64,000 nucleotides of DNA from Arthrobacter sp. UKPF54-2. GTDB lineage: Bacteria > Actinomycetota > Actinomycetes > Actinomycetales > Micrococcaceae. The translations under genes were made by a program, and so were the position numbers. A model generated the notes under the pieces. The model saw nothing but the letters and a program-made list of their open reading frames with translations. It made no database searches and was not told the DNA's origin. Where the stretch lies: positions 2,356,001 through 2,420,000 of the forward strand of contig NZ_CP040174.1 of the NCBI RefSeq assembly GCF_007858535.1, given 5' to 3'. This document shows, one piece after another, positions 16,564 through 26,194 of the stretch (positions are counted from its first letter, which is position 1; each line of letters opens with the position of its first letter).

Positions 16564-17277
16564 TCAGCGTCCCGCCATGCTGCAACCGGCGTGGGCCGCG
16601 TCGCTGTGCACCCAGAGCGCCGCGGCCACCTCGTCGGCGAGGTCGACCTCGCGGGCCCCGCCGCGCCCGCCGATCCTGACCACCAGCGGGCCGCCGAAAG
16701 GCTTCCGGCCGCGGACCTCCACCTCGGCGTCAAGGTCGATTTGTTCGGCGGCGAGGTAGCGCAGCAGCTCGGGGTTCTCGTCGCTGATCCGGGTGATCCG
16801 GCCGGTGTGGCCGTCGTCGAGCTCGCTCATCCGGTGCGCCGGCGGCATCAGGACCGAGCCGTCGGCGGCCGGGATCGGGTCACCGTGCGGGTCCCGGACC
16901 GGATTCCCCAGCTTGGCCGCCATCCGCTCGATGAAGGTGTCGGAGACGGCATGTTCCAGGAGTTCTGCCTCGTCGTGCACCTCGTCCCAACGGTAGCCGA
17001 GCTCCTGGACGAGGAAAGTCTCAATCAGCCGGTGCCTGCGGACCATCGAGAGGGCCAGTCGGACGCCGTCCCCGGTCAGGGTGACGGCGCTGTAGGGCTT
17101 GTGGTCCACCAGGCCCTGGTCCTTGAGCTTGCGGACCATTTCGGAAACCGAGGAATTGGCGACGCCGAGGCGCTGGGCCAGCTGCGTGGAGGTGATGGGC
17201 TTGTCCTGCCACTCCGTGAAGGAGTAGATGACCTTGACGTAGTCCTCGATCGAGGAGGAGGGCGGACTGGTCTTCAC
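16564..17277 (-). CDS. mntR: DtxR-family metalloregulator, probably MntR
   Basis: Manganese- (or iron-) activated repressor. It has 237 residues: an N-terminal winged helix (about 5-70; SVSEMVRKLKDQGLVDH), a metal-binding and dimerisation helical domain (about 72-140; RRHRLIETFLVQELGYRWDEVHDEAE), and a C-terminal SH3-like FeoA domain. It lies beside mntH, which favours MntR over an iron regulator. A TAGGCT box sits seven bases before the GTG start, so the transcript is probably leaderless. It shares an operon edge with the crcB pair, but a functional link is not implied. Confidence 0.88.
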   Translation of the reverse strand: MKTSPPSSSIEDYVKVIYSFTEWQDKPITSTQLAQRLGVANSSVSEMVRKLKDQGLVDHKPYSAVTLTGDGVRLALSMVRRHRLIETFLVQELGYRWDEVHDEAELLEHAVSDTFIERMAAKLGNPVRDPHGDPIPAADGSVLMPPAHRMSELDDGHTGRITRISDENPELLRYLAAEQIDLDAEVEVRGRKPFGGPLVVRIGGRGGAREVDLADEVAAALWVHSDAAHAGCSMAGR

Positions 17278-17287
17278 AGCCCCAAGC

Positions 17288-18583
17288 CTACCGTCCGGCG
17301 GCGCCGGTGAAGGTGAGCCACAGCAGCACCAGGTTCAGCGCCACCACAAGGACCACGCTGACGATGGCGGCCACACGCAGCGCCATCCCGTCGGCGAATT
17401 GTCCCATCAGGGTTTTGCTGCTGGTCAGGACAACGAGCGGGACCAGGACGAACGGGATCCCGAAGCTGAGCACCACCTGGCTGAGCACCAGGCCCCAGGT
17501 GGGGTCAAAGCTGACACTCAGCAGCACAACCGCCGGGATCAGGGTGAGCACGCGGCGGGTCATCAGCGGAATCCGGATCTTGAGCAGACCCTGCATGATG
17601 GACCCGCCGGCGTAGCAGCCCACCGAGGTGGAGGCCAAACCGGAGGCGAGCAGGCCGACGGCGAAGACCACACCGACCACCGGGCCGAGGTTGGCGGTGA
17701 TGGCGGCGTGGGCGCCCTCGATCGTGTCCGTCCCGTCCTCGCCGCCGAGGGTCGACGCGGCCAGCAGCAGCATGCCGATGTTGACGATGCCGGCGACGGC
17801 CAGCGCCGCGACGACGTCCCAGCGGGTGGCCTTGACCAGCCGCGCGACGGCGTGGGGTGGGACATGGAGGTGCGGGTTGGGGCGGTGCCGGTCGCGGGAG
17901 AGCGCCGAGTGCACGTAGATGGCGTGCGGCATGACGGTGGCGCCGAGCATGCTGGCGGCCAGCAGCACGGTGTCGGGACCCTGGAAGCCGGGCACCAGCC
18001 CGGCCACCACGCCGCCGGGGTCGGGCGGGCTGACGACGAGGCCGGCCAGGAATCCCACGGTAATGATGCCGAGGAGGAAGATGATCACGAATTCAAAAGG
18101 CCGCTGCTGGTTGCGGCTTTGCACGGCGAGCAGGGCCATCGACATGCCGCCCACAATCACCGCGCCGAGGGGGAGCGGGAGGCCAAAGAGCAGGTACAGC
18201 GCGATCGCGCCGCCCACCACTTCGGCGAGATCGGTGGCCGCCGCCACGATTTCGGCCTGGACCCAAAAGGCGCGGCGCCAGAGCGGCCGGAGCCGTTCGC
18301 CCAGGACTTCCGGCAGGCTTTTGCCCGTGACGATGCCGAGTTTGGCGGACTGGTACTGGACCAGCACGGCCATAACGTTGGCGGCGACGAGGACCCAGAC
18401 CAGGAGGTAGCCGTACTGCGCGCCGGCGGTGAGGTTGGCGGCCACGTTGCCGGGATCGACGTAGGCGATGGCCGCCACGAAGGCCGGGCCCAGCAGGCCG
18501 AGCAGAGCGCGGCGCCCGCCTCTGACCTTGCGGGCAGGCGGCGGAGCCCCGGGGCGGGGGTTGGCTCCGGTGACGTCCAGCAC
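17288..18583 (-). CDS. mntH: NRAMP-family manganese/proton symporter
   Basis: Imports Mn2+ (or Fe2+) across the cytoplasmic membrane. GTG at 18583 is preferred because AAGGGAG lies just upstream; an ATG at 18631 would put the start inside the regulatory region. It has 431 residues and about 11 membrane helices. The diagnostic metal-site motif DPGN is in the first helix (AYVDPGNVAANL), and MPHAIYVHSAL is the matching helix-6 motif. A palindrome upstream fits control by the adjacent DtxR-type regulator. Confidence 0.94.
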   Translation of the reverse strand: MLDVTGANPRPGAPPPARKVRGGRRALLGLLGPAFVAAIAYVDPGNVAANLTAGAQYGYLLVWVLVAANVMAVLVQYQSAKLGIVTGKSLPEVLGERLRPLWRRAFWVQAEIVAAATDLAEVVGGAIALYLLFGLPLPLGAVIVGGMSMALLAVQSRNQQRPFEFVIIFLLGIITVGFLAGLVVSPPDPGGVVAGLVPGFQGPDTVLLAASMLGATVMPHAIYVHSALSRDRHRPNPHLHVPPHAVARLVKATRWDVVAALAVAGIVNIGMLLLAASTLGGEDGTDTIEGAHAAITANLGPVVGVVFAVGLLASGLASTSVGCYAGGSIMQGLLKIRIPLMTRRVLTLIPAVVLLSVSFDPTWGLVLSQVVLSFGIPFVLVPLVVLTSSKTLMGQFADGMALRVAAIVSVVLVVALNLVLLWLTFTGAAGR

Positions 18584-18638
18584 TGCGCGCTCCCTTGAAG
18601 TTCTGCTCGACGAAGTTATTGGTACCTGCACTTAAAAG

Positions 18639-18652
18639 TTAGGCTCACCGAA
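18639..18652 (-). promoter_or_regulatory. Candidate MntR/DtxR operator upstream of mntH
   Basis: TTCGGTGAGCCTAA (minus strand) is an imperfect palindrome resembling the DtxR-family box TTAGG-N-CCTAA. It directly follows a TATGAT -10-like box on the minus strand, so a bound repressor would cover the transcription start. It lies 56-69 bases before the chosen mntH start. Confidence 0.5.
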
Positions 18653-18689
18653 ATCATAGGCGGGGGTGGGCGTGCGGTGCAATGCGGCG

Positions 18690-19448
18690 TCAGGCTTTGG
18701 TGGCGCGCCAGCTTTGGGTCAGATACGGGAGCCGCAGGACCTCGCCGTCGGTGTGCCCGAGGTGTTCGTGGAGGTACCAGTCGAGGTTGCCGAGCACTTT
18801 GGCCCGGGTGGCCCCGCCGGCCCGCAGGTAGTAGCTGCGGGACTTGGCCAGTTCCATGATGTCCTGCGTACCCACCGGATCCTCCCAGCGGGTGAGGTGG
18901 CTCTCCAGCCCGGTGAATTCGGGCCCCAGGGGCGGCGTGAAGTCGGGTTTGTGGACGTCCCCGGCGTGCATGATCCGGGAGAGCCGGTGCACCCAGGGCA
19001 CGGAGGTGTCGAGCTGGTTCCAGATCAGGCCCAGCACCCCGTGCGGGCGCAGGATCCGCGCCGCCTCGGTGCTGGCCAGCAGTGGATCGCACCAGTGCCA
19101 GGCCTGGGCGACCGTGACCAGGTCAAAGGCCTCCGGTGCCAGGGACGTGTGTTCTGCCGCCCCCTCGACGGCGGTGACGTCCGGCAAGGCCCGGCGCAGC
19201 TGTTCGAGCATGTCCGGGGACGGATCCACGGCCACGGTCTGGAGCCCCCGTTCGACCAGCAGCGCGGTGAATTTGCCGGTCCCTGCGCCCAGGTCCGCCG
19301 CGTCGCGGGCGCCGGCGGGGATCAGCCAGTCGGCGGAATCCGCCGGGTAGCCGGGCCGGACCCGGTCGTAGTGCTCGCCGCCGTCCTGGAAGCTCTGGCC
19401 GAGCTCCTGCCGCCGGTGGTGCTGCAGTTTGGGGCCCCCGCGTGCCAC
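18690..19448 (-). CDS. SAM-dependent methyltransferase (type 11 fold)
   Basis: Cytosolic class I methyltransferase of unknown substrate, 252 residues. GTG at 19448 is chosen because AAGGAG lies seven bases upstream. The SAM-binding motif I is DLGAGTGKF (about 50-58), followed by VAVDPSPDM for the ribose and EAFDLVTVAQAWHW. These features resemble the UbiE/Tam group of small-molecule methyltransferases. It is downstream of a class V aminotransferase on the same strand with a gap of about 97 bases, so co-transcription is possible. Confidence 0.8.
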   Translation of the reverse strand: MARGGPKLQHHRRQELGQSFQDGGEHYDRVRPGYPADSADWLIPAGARDAADLGAGTGKFTALLVERGLQTVAVDPSPDMLEQLRRALPDVTAVEGAAEHTSLAPEAFDLVTVAQAWHWCDPLLASTEAARILRPHGVLGLIWNQLDTSVPWVHRLSRIMHAGDVHKPDFTPPLGPEFTGLESHLTRWEDPVGTQDIMELAKSRSYYLRAGGATRAKVLGNLDWYLHEHLGHTDGEVLRLPYLTQSWRATKA

Positions 19449-19545
19449 GTACGATCTCCTTCGGCAGCTGTGGTGTGTACCTACCGAATTTACCGCACGG
19501 GGCCGCGGCGGGCCTCCCGGCTGGCCCTCGATGACGAACCGGACG

Positions 19546-20937
19546 CTAGTCCAGGGTGCAGGGGGCGGCGCCGGCGGTGCCCGGCGTGTTGGGCGCCCAG
19601 TGCGGGTAGCTGCGGGTGTCGTTGGCCGGGACCCAGCGGCCGGCGTCCACAACGTAGTCCCAGCCCAGGCCGCTGCGCCGCAGTTTCTGGAGTCCGGCGA
19701 GCAGCCGCTGCGCGTCGTCGAGCCGGGAGCCGAGGCCGAAGCTGGCGCGGAGCGAGCCGGCGGGCAGGCCGAGGCGCTTCAGCAGCGGGTGCGCGCAGAA
19801 GCGGCCGTCGCGCAGGCCGATGCCGTGCTCGGCGGACAGGTACGCGGCGACCAGGCCGGCGTCGTAGCCCGCAACCGAGAAGTTCACGACGCCGATCGTG
19901 CCCGGACCCTCGCCGCGGGCCGTGTCCTCGAAGATGTGGTGGACGCTCACGCCGTCGATCCGCTCAAGTCCTTCGACGAGGAAGGACCGGATGGCGTCCT
20001 CGTGGGCATGCCACTGCTGCTCGTCGAGGGCGGCGATGACTTCGGTGGCGCGGGCCAGCGCGGCGGCGCCCAAGACGTTGGGGGAACCGCCCTCGTGGCG
20101 GGCCGGGCCGGTGGTCCAGCTGACCGCGTCGAGCCGGGCGTCCCGCACGGCGCCGCCCCCGGCGAGGTGCGGTGTGCCGGCGTCGAGCCAGTCAGGGCGG
20201 CCGACCAGCACGCCGGCACCGAAGGGGGCGTAGAGCTTGTGCCCGGAGAAGGCGAGGTAGTCGACGTCGTCCGCGGTGATGTCGATGCGGCGGTGCGGGG
20301 CCAGCTGGGCGGCGTCGACGGCGATCCGGGCGCCGTATTCGTGCGCTAGTGCGGTGAGTTCACGGATCGGCAGGATTTCGCCGGTGACGTTGGAGGCGCC
20401 GGTGACGGCGAGCAGGCTCACGCCGCCGTGGGCGAGTTCCTCCCGCAGCCGCGCCAGCGTGCCGGCCAGGGTGCGGGCGGCGACGACGCTGCGGTGCGGG
20501 ACGTTTTGCCAGGGCAGCAGGTTGGCGTGGTGCTCGATGTCGAGGTACAGCACCTCGCCGGTGTGCCGGCCCCTGGCGACGGGTAGGCAGCCGGCGAGCA
20601 GGTTCAGCGAGTCGGTGGTGTTCCGGGTGAAGATCACCGAGTCGTCCGGGCGGCCGCCGACGAAGCCGCGGACGATGTTCCGGGCGTTTTCGTAGACCGA
20701 GGTGCTGAGCTGGGAGGCGTAGCCGGCGCCGCGGTGGACGCTGGCGTAGTAGGGCAGGATCTCGTTCAGGTAGGCGGAGACCACGGACAGCGCCGGGGCG
20801 GAGGCGCCGTAGTCCAGGTTGGCGTAGCGGACGTGGCCGCCCTGGATCAGCGGGGCAAGGATTTCGGCGCCGGAGACCGCGGACAGCGGCCGGCGGGCAG
20901 CAACGGCGGGACGGGCAGGGGTGGTGGCAGTCGTCAT
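19546..20937 (-). CDS. Class V aminotransferase / cysteine desulfurase-like PLP enzyme
   Basis: PLP-dependent fold type I enzyme. ATG at 20937 gives 463 residues. The PLP lysine is in DYLAFSGHKLYAPFGAG, and the cofactor Asp/His motifs are VDAAQLAPHR and DIEHHANLLPW. It resembles SufS/Csd proteins but is longer and carries extra C-terminal residues. The SAM-IV-like riboswitch just upstream implies expression falls when SAM is plentiful, linking the enzyme to sulfur or methionine metabolism, perhaps sulfur release from cysteine or a related transamination. Substrate is unproven. Confidence 0.83.
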   Translation of the reverse strand: MTTATTPARPAVAARRPLSAVSGAEILAPLIQGGHVRYANLDYGASAPALSVVSAYLNEILPYYASVHRGAGYASQLSTSVYENARNIVRGFVGGRPDDSVIFTRNTTDSLNLLAGCLPVARGRHTGEVLYLDIEHHANLLPWQNVPHRSVVAARTLAGTLARLREELAHGGVSLLAVTGASNVTGEILPIRELTALAHEYGARIAVDAAQLAPHRRIDITADDVDYLAFSGHKLYAPFGAGVLVGRPDWLDAGTPHLAGGGAVRDARLDAVSWTTGPARHEGGSPNVLGAAALARATEVIAALDEQQWHAHEDAIRSFLVEGLERIDGVSVHHIFEDTARGEGPGTIGVVNFSVAGYDAGLVAAYLSAEHGIGLRDGRFCAHPLLKRLGLPAGSLRASFGLGSRLDDAQRLLAGLQKLRRSGLGWDYVVDAGRWVPANDTRSYPHWAPNTPGTAGAAPCTLD

Positions 20938-20964
20938 GGGACCTCGCTCGGAAAGGACCCCGCT

Positions 20965-21092
20965 CACAGGGGATCCGCGCTTGCCGGGTCCGCTCCGGAC
21001 CGGCCAGGTCGTCACCCGGGGCACCCCGCCGCGAATGGAGGGTTGCCGGCCAGCAAACCGGGGTTTCGCGCTGGCACTCGTGACCTGCTTCG
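20965..21092 (-). promoter_or_regulatory. SAM-IV-like riboswitch
   Basis: On the minus strand, GGTCACGAGTGCCAGCG, then CCCCGGTTTGCTGGCCGGCA, ACCCTCC, a GCGGCGGGGTGCCCCGGGTGA segment and a closing GACC reproduce the conserved core of the SAM-IV class, a variant of the SAM-I superfamily found mainly in actinobacteria. GGTC pairs with GACC to close the core, and a downstream GGTCCG/CGGACC hairpin fits the extra 3' helix. A TAGGCT -10-like box precedes the core. It ends about 28 bases before the aminotransferase start. The class call is from motif memory. Confidence 0.82.
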
Positions 21093-21174
21093 AGCCTAGG
21101 ACATGGCCCTCCGCACCGAAAAGGGAGGCCGGAATATGAAGCGCAGTGTTACGGCCGGCCTGGAGCGGGAGCGC

Positions 21175-21987
21175 CTAGAGCAGGTCGTCGAGGTCCGGGT
21201 TGAGGCGCTTGAGGACTTCCGAGTGCAGGATCGAGTTGGTGGCCAGGGCGTTGCCGCCGAAGGGGCCGTCCTCGCCCTCCAGCGAGGTGAAGCGGCCGCC
21301 GGCTTCGGTGACGATCGGCACCAGCGCTGCCATGTCGTAGAGGTTGAGTTCCGGCTCGCAGGCGATGTCGACGGCGCCTTCGGCCACCAGGCAGTAGGAC
21401 CAGAAGTCGCCGTAGGCGCGCGTGCGCCAGACTTCCTCGGTGAGGCCGAGGAACTCGTCCAGGTTGCCACGCTGCTTCCAGCCGCCCAGGGAAGAGTAGG
21501 ACAGGGACGCGTCCGAGAGCTGGGAGACGTTGGAGACTTTCAGCCGGGTGGCCGCGGCCAGGGAACGGCCCGTGTAGGCCCCGGCGCCCTTGGCCGCCCA
21601 CCAGCGCTTGCCCAGGGCGGGGGCGCTGACGACGCCGACCACGGGCTCGCCCTCGTCGACGAGGGCGATCAGGGTGGCCCAGACGGGGACGCCGCGGACG
21701 AAGTTCTTGGTGCCGTCGATCGGATCGATGATCCAGCGGCGGGAGCCGTGGCCGGTGCTGCCGAATTCCTCGCCGAGGACGGCATCGCGCGGGCGGGAAC
21801 GGGACAGCTGGCCGCGGATGGATTCCTCGGCGGCCTTGTCGGCGTCGGTGACGGGGGTCAGGTCCGGCTTCGTCTCGATCCGAAGGTCGAGCGCCTTGAA
21901 GCGGCTCATGGTCTGGGAATCTACGGAATCTGCCAGTACATGGGCAAGGCGCAGGTCATCGTTGTAGCTCGAAGCGGGTTGGCTCAT
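21175..21987 (-). CDS. hisN: Inositol monophosphatase family, probable histidinol-phosphatase HisN
   Basis: Mg2+-dependent phosphatase, most likely removing phosphate from histidinol phosphate in histidine synthesis. It has 270 residues with the family motifs GEEFG (about 71-75), [12 protein letters not shown] (about 84-95), and NLYDMAAL near the C-terminus, which together hold the metal ligands. Actinobacterial HisN proteins have this form. TAGCTT lies six bases before the ATG, indicating a leaderless mRNA. Other IMPase substrates cannot be excluded. Confidence 0.85.
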   Translation of the reverse strand: MSQPASSYNDDLRLAHVLADSVDSQTMSRFKALDLRIETKPDLTPVTDADKAAEESIRGQLSRSRPRDAVLGEEFGSTGHGSRRWIIDPIDGTKNFVRGVPVWATLIALVDEGEPVVGVVSAPALGKRWWAAKGAGAYTGRSLAAATRLKVSNVSQLSDASLSYSSLGGWKQRGNLDEFLGLTEEVWRTRAYGDFWSYCLVAEGAVDIACEPELNLYDMAALVPIVTEAGGRFTSLEGEDGPFGGNALATNSILHSEVLKRLNPDLDDLL

Positions 21988-22068
21988 GGTTCCAAGCTAC
22001 CGGCAAAACCCGCCGGAGACCGGGAGGCCACGTCGCCGCCCGCCGAGGAGGCCCTGTCAGGAGGCCCG

Positions 22069-23184
22069 CTAGGAGACGCTGCCGAGTTCCTTGGTTTCCT
22101 GCGCCTCAAGCCGGGGGTCGGTGCCGAGCAGCCGGCGCAGCGACGCGAGCCGGGCCGGGCCGGACGGGCCGGCGTGGCCGCCCTGCACCCAGGCGTCCAC
22201 CCCGCAGTTGACGGCGGCGGAGTCATGTTTGCAGCCGCGGTCGCAGTCTTCGGTGCCGGGCGCCAGGTCGGGGAAGGACCGCAGGATCCGGTCCGGGTCC
22301 ACGTGGGCCAGGCCGAACGACCGGATTCCGGGGGTGTCGATGATCCAGCTGCCGGCGGGCGCGCCGTTGACTTTCAGCGCCAGCGCGGAGGAGGAGGTGT
22401 GGCGGCCGCGGCCGGTGACGGCGTTGACCCCGCCGGTGGCGCGTTCGGCCCCGGTCAGGGCGTTGACCATGGTGGATTTTCCGACGCCGGAGTGGCCGAG
22501 CATCACGGTGACTTTGCCGTCGAGGTGGGCGCGGAGCTCGGAGACAGCGGCCTTGTCCAGCCGGGCGGAGAGCCCGTCATCGGACCGGGCGTCGATGCCG
22601 GAGGCCGCCGAATCCGCGGTCTTGGAGATGATCACCGGGAAGTCAAGGTGCTGGTAGTTGGCGAGGAGCTCGGCGGGATCCTTGACGTCGGCCTTGGTGA
22701 CGAGCAGCAGCGGCTCGATGCCGGCGTCGTACGCGGCCACGAGCGCGCGGTCGATGAACCCGGTGCGCGGTTCAGGGTTGGCGGCGGCCACGACGACGAC
22801 GAGCTGGTCGGCGTTGGCGACGACGGCGCGTTCGATCGGGTCGGTGTCGTCGGCGCTGCGGCGCAGCAGCGTCCGGCGGTCCTGGATCTTGACCAGTCGC
22901 GCGAGGGTGTCGGGTTCGCCGCTGACGTTGCCGACCAGGGAGACGAAGTCGCCGGCCACCACGGGGTTGCGGCGCAGTTCCCGGGCCCGCGCCGCGATGA
23001 TCTTGCGTTCGTCCACGGTGCCTTCGCCGACGACGGCGGTGTACCGCCCGCGGTCAACGGTGATGATCCGGCCGGTGACGGCGTCGTCGTGGCTGGGCCG
23101 GTCCTTGGTGCGGGGCCGGGTGCCCTTTTTGTTGGGGCGGATCCGGACGTCGGACTCGTCCCAGGAGTCAGTGCTGCGTGCCAC
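22069..23184 (-). CDS. rsgA: Ribosome small subunit-dependent GTPase A
   Basis: Circularly permuted GTPase that aids late maturation of the 30S subunit. GTG at 23184 gives 371 residues; the longer frame to 23310 overlaps aroA. Motifs appear in the permuted order expected: G4 (TKADVKD), then G1 GHSGVGKST, then G3 DTPGIR. An OB-fold with a basic stretch is N-terminal, and the C-terminal zinc site is visible as [14 protein letters not shown]. The start overlaps the aroA stop by 17 bases, so they form one operon. Confidence 0.93.
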   Translation of the reverse strand: MARSTDSWDESDVRIRPNKKGTRPRTKDRPSHDDAVTGRIITVDRGRYTAVVGEGTVDERKIIAARARELRRNPVVAGDFVSLVGNVSGEPDTLARLVKIQDRRTLLRRSADDTDPIERAVVANADQLVVVVAAANPEPRTGFIDRALVAAYDAGIEPLLLVTKADVKDPAELLANYQHLDFPVIISKTADSAASGIDARSDDGLSARLDKAAVSELRAHLDGKVTVMLGHSGVGKSTMVNALTGAERATGGVNAVTGRGRHTSSSALALKVNGAPAGSWIIDTPGIRSFGLAHVDPDRILRSFPDLAPGTEDCDRGCKHDSAAVNCGVDAWVQGGHAGPSGPARLASLRRLLGTDPRLEAQETKELGSVS

Positions 23185-24571
23185 CGTCGGCGTCCTTTTC
23201 TGCAGTGGTTCCCTGCGCCAGCATGGCTTCCCAGAGCTGCGGGAAGTCGGGCATGGTTTTGGCCGTGGTGCCGATGTCCTCGACCTCGACGCCGGGCACG
23301 GCCAGGCCAAGGATGGCGCCCGCGGTGGCCATGCGGTGGTCGGCGTAGCTGTGCACGACGCCGCCGTGCAGGGCGGCGGGGCGGATGATGAGGCCGTCGG
23401 CGGTCTCTTCGGCGTCGCCGCCGAGCCGGGTGATTTCCGCGACGAGGGCGGCGAGCCGGTCCGTTTCGTGGCCGCGGAGGTGGGCGATGCCGCTCAGCCG
23501 CGACGGGCCGGCGGCCAGGGCGCAGAGGGCCGCGACGGTGGGGGCAAGCTCGCTGGTCTGGTCGAAGTCACCGCCCTTGATCTCGGGCCCTCCGGCGACG
23601 GTCAGGGTGCCGCCCTCCAGCGTCACCGTCGCGCCCATCGCCGCCAGGATCCCGCGCCAGAGGTCACCGACCTGCGTGGTTTCTGCCGGCCAGTTGGGGA
23701 TCCGCACGGTGCCGCCGGTGGCGAGGGCGGCCGCGAGGAACGGCCCGGCGTTGGAGAGGTCCTGTTCGATCCGCTGGTCAAAGGCCCGGATCGGGCCGGG
23801 GGAGACCATCCAGTGGTTCGGGACGGAGTCATCCACCGCGACGCCGACGCCGCGGAGCGCTGCCACCGTCATGTCGATGTGGTCAAGGCTCGGCACGGGC
23901 TCGCCCGGGTTCTCGGTGCTGCGGTGCTCCAGGTGCAGGCCCTCGGTGAAGCGGGCGCCCGCCAGCAGCAGGGCGGAAACAAACTGGGACGAGGCGCTGG
24001 CGTCGATGACGAGGTGGCCGCCGCGGACCTCCCCGGTGCCGCGGACGGTGAACGGCAGGGACGACGCCGGGCCGCCGTCGGGGGCGGTGACCGCGACGCC
24101 AAGTCCGGCCAGGGCCTCGATGATGGTGCCCATCGGACGTTTGCGGGCGTGCGGGTCGCCGTCGAAACGCGATTCGCCGCGCCGCAGGGCGGCCAGCGGC
24201 GGCACAAAGCGCATGACCGTTCCGGCGAGGCCGCAGTCAATCACGGCGTCCGTGGCCACCGCGCCGCCGGCGATCGGGCTGATCTCAAGGTCCGGGCCGA
24301 AGGCACCGTCCCCGGGCACCTCCGTGATGGTGGCCCCCAGGTGCCGCAGGGCCTGGACCATCAGGGCGGAGTCCCGCGAGTGCAACGGGGCGCGCAGCCG
24401 GGAAGGTCCGTCCGCGAGGGCGGCGAGCACCAGGTACCGGTTGGTCAGGGACTTGGAGCCCGGAACGGTGACGGTGGCGTCAACGGGGCGCTCCGCGAAG
24501 GGCGCACGCCAGTGCGGACCGCCGCCGGCCGGAAGGGATGAGGCTGCCGCGGTGGGGGTGGTGCCAGTCAT
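23168..24571 (-). CDS. aroA: 3-phosphoshikimate 1-carboxyvinyltransferase (EPSP synthase)
   Basis: Makes EPSP from shikimate 3-phosphate and phosphoenolpyruvate in aromatic amino acid synthesis. It has 467 residues, with an N-terminal extension of about 25 residues relative to many homologues. Signature regions include [27 protein letters not shown] and [13 protein letters not shown], and a C-terminal DHRMA. Operon with rsgA and near hisN, an order common in Micrococcaceae. Confidence 0.96.
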   Translation of the reverse strand: MTGTTPTAAASSLPAGGGPHWRAPFAERPVDATVTVPGSKSLTNRYLVLAALADGPSRLRAPLHSRDSALMVQALRHLGATITEVPGDGAFGPDLEISPIAGGAVATDAVIDCGLAGTVMRFVPPLAALRRGESRFDGDPHARKRPMGTIIEALAGLGVAVTAPDGGPASSLPFTVRGTGEVRGGHLVIDASASSQFVSALLLAGARFTEGLHLEHRSTENPGEPVPSLDHIDMTVAALRGVGVAVDDSVPNHWMVSPGPIRAFDQRIEQDLSNAGPFLAAALATGGTVRIPNWPAETTQVGDLWRGILAAMGATVTLEGGTLTVAGGPEIKGGDFDQTSELAPTVAALCALAAGPSRLSGIAHLRGHETDRLAALVAEITRLGGDAEETADGLIIRPAALHGGVVHSYADHRMATAGAILGLAVPGVEVEDIGTTAKTMPDFPQLWEAMLAQGTTAEKDADGGTQH

Positions 24572-24578
24572 TGACGCT

Positions 24579-25127
24579 CTAGGCTCCGACCGCGTGGTCG
24601 ACGGCCTTGCGGACCGCCTTGTCGGCCTTCTTCAGCTTCTTGCCGGTGGTCTTGCGCGCGTCGGCGGCGAGATGGGCGGTGGTCTTCCGTGCATCGGCGG
24701 CGAGGTGCTCGGCGCGCCAGGCCAGGCTCGGCTTGCCATCGGTGTCCACGGAAGCCAGCAGCACGCCGCCGGTCAGGGTGACGTTCTTCAGCAGCTGCTT
24801 GCGGCGGGCGTCGCGGGCCTCCTTGGAGGAGATGTCCGCGCTGCGCCATTCCACGTACGCGTTGAGCGCCGAGATGGCGGCCAGCACGGTGGCGGCGAGG
24901 CGGGCGGACTTGCCGAGGGCGAAGAGGACGCCGGCGCCCACCTGGGTGCCGCCGATCACGCGGGCCAGGACCTTCTCATTGGTCTGGAACGGGAGCGACT
25001 CGGCGGCGCGGCGCAGCAGGGGAGAGAGCTGCGTCGCAGTGTCATCCGCATTCCGTAGCTTGTCCATGCCTGCGAGCACGAAACTGGAGGCGAGCATGGG
25101 GCGGGCAAGAAAGCGGACAAAGGACAT
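24579..25127 (-). CDS. DoxX-family membrane protein with a Lys/Ala-rich tail
   Basis: A 182-residue protein with about four membrane helices in the first 115 residues ([21 protein letters not shown] at the start, DoxX-like). From about 140 the sequence becomes charged, with a short repeat [10 protein letters not shown] occurring twice (about 145-166), then a Lys-rich end. DoxX proteins in mycobacteria take part in thiol and oxidative-stress membrane complexes. Here it is divergent from sigH with a shared palindrome between them, and AGGAGG precedes its ATG. Exact role unknown. Confidence 0.8.
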   Translation of the reverse strand: MSFVRFLARPMLASSFVLAGMDKLRNADDTATQLSPLLRRAAESLPFQTNEKVLARVIGGTQVGAGVLFALGKSARLAATVLAAISALNAYVEWRSADISSKEARDARRKQLLKNVTLTGGVLLASVDTDGKPSLAWRAEHLAADARKTTAHLAADARKTTGKKLKKADKAVRKAVDHAVGA

Positions 25128-25168
25128 GAATTTCCTCCTGGATGGACGAACCGCGGACGCTGTGCGGG

Positions 25169-25180
25169 AGAACCGGTTCT
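25169..25180. promoter_or_regulatory. Perfect 12-bp palindrome between doxX and sigH
   Basis: AGAACCGGTTCT lies in the divergent spacer, 17 bases before the SigH-type -35 and 42 bases before the doxX ATG. It may be an operator for an unknown regulator of either gene. Confidence 0.4.
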
Positions 25181-25196
25181 AGTCTTGCACTTTTGC

Positions 25197-25222
25197 GGAA
25201 TATTTGCCCGTTGCGCAGGGTT
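25197..25222 (+). promoter_or_regulatory. SigH/SigR-type promoter (GGAAT-N18-GTT) for sigH
   Basis: GGAAT (25197-25201), an 18-base spacer, then GTT (25220-25222) match the thiol-stress ECF promoter consensus. Placed directly before sigH, it implies positive autoregulation. Confidence 0.75.
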
Positions 25223-25261
25223 GTGCAAAGAGTCGAGATACGAGTCGAGGAAGGCGGAAAT

Positions 25262-26194
25262 TTGGTCCTGGTGAAGGAATCCGGGCTGCTGGAAGCAGCC
25301 GACGCGGACCCGTGGGCGCTGGCCCTGGCGGGGAACCTCAGCACGCCCCGGAAGGTGACAGTAGACTTGAACGCAATGAGCACCATGGATCCGGCCGTTG
25401 CGGCCATGCACGAGGTTGCCGGAAACGACGACGCCCAACCCGCCAAAAACTCTGCCGCCAAAAATTCTCCCGCCGGGACAACCCCCGCCCGTGCGGCAGC
25501 GGAGTCCGCGGCTGCGGAAGCCGCCGCCGTCGAAACCGTCGCGGCGGACGGCAGCGGCGAGCCGCTGGACACCGCTGCAGAGACCGACGACGAGCGGCGC
25601 CTCCGCTTCGAGCGCGATGCGATGCAGTACGTGGACCAGCTGTATTCCGCGGCCATGCGGATGGCGCGGAATCCGGCGGACGCCGAAGACCTCGTCCAGG
25701 AGGCGTACACGAAGGCGTTCTCGGCCTTCCACCAGTACAAGCCGGGGACAAACCTCAAGGCCTGGCTGTACCGGATCCTCACCAACACCTACATCAACCT
25801 GTACCGCAAGCGCCAGCGCGAACCACTGCAATCCAACTCGGACACCATCGAGGACTGGCAGCTGGCACGGGCCGAATCGCACACCTCCACCGGGCTGCGT
25901 TCGGCCGAGGCGGAGGCACTGGACCATCTGCCGGATTCCGACGTCAAGCGGGCCCTGCAGGCGATCCCGGAAGAGTTCCGGCTGGCCGTATACTTCGCCG
26001 ACGTCGAGGGCTTCGCGTACAAGGAAATTTCAGACATTATGAACACCCCGATCGGGACCGTGATGTCCCGGCTGCACCGCGGCCGGCGCATGCTGCGGGA
26101 CATGCTGGCCGACTACGCGGCCGAGCGGGGATTCAGGGCCGCGGGCGATCCCGCCGCGGCGGCCGGGAGCAACAAACAGGAGAACAGGAAATGA
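25262..26194 (+). CDS. sigH: Redox-responsive ECF sigma factor (SigH/SigR family)
   Basis: Directs RNA polymerase to thiol-stress genes when released from RsrA. The conserved sigma core occupies the C-terminal two thirds: region 2 ([22 protein letters not shown], then [12 protein letters not shown]) and region 4 ([32 protein letters not shown]). The start is uncertain: TTG 25262 has GAGGAAGG at the right distance; GTG 25271 or ATG 25376 are alternatives. An Ala/Asp-rich N-terminal extension of about 110 residues precedes the core. The ATGA overlap with the next gene fits a sigma/anti-sigma pair. From TTG the length is 310 residues. Confidence 0.88.
   Translation: MVLVKESGLLEAADADPWALALAGNLSTPRKVTVDLNAMSTMDPAVAAMHEVAGNDDAQPAKNSAAKNSPAGTTPARAAAESAAAEAAAVETVAADGSGEPLDTAAETDDERRLRFERDAMQYVDQLYSAAMRMARNPADAEDLVQEAYTKAFSAFHQYKPGTNLKAWLYRILTNTYINLYRKRQREPLQSNSDTIEDWQLARAESHTSTGLRSAEAEALDHLPDSDVKRALQAIPEEFRLAVYFADVEGFAYKEISDIMNTPIGTVMSRLHRGRRMLRDMLADYAAERGFRAAGDPAAAAGSNKQENRK

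Noticed and set aside
17399..18598. Plus-strand 399-codon frame opposite mntH
   Set aside because: His/Gly/Gln-rich antisense shadow of a GC-rich membrane gene.
25142..25261. N-terminal extension of sigH from 25142
   Set aside because: It would start upstream of the SigH promoter, so it cannot be in that transcript.
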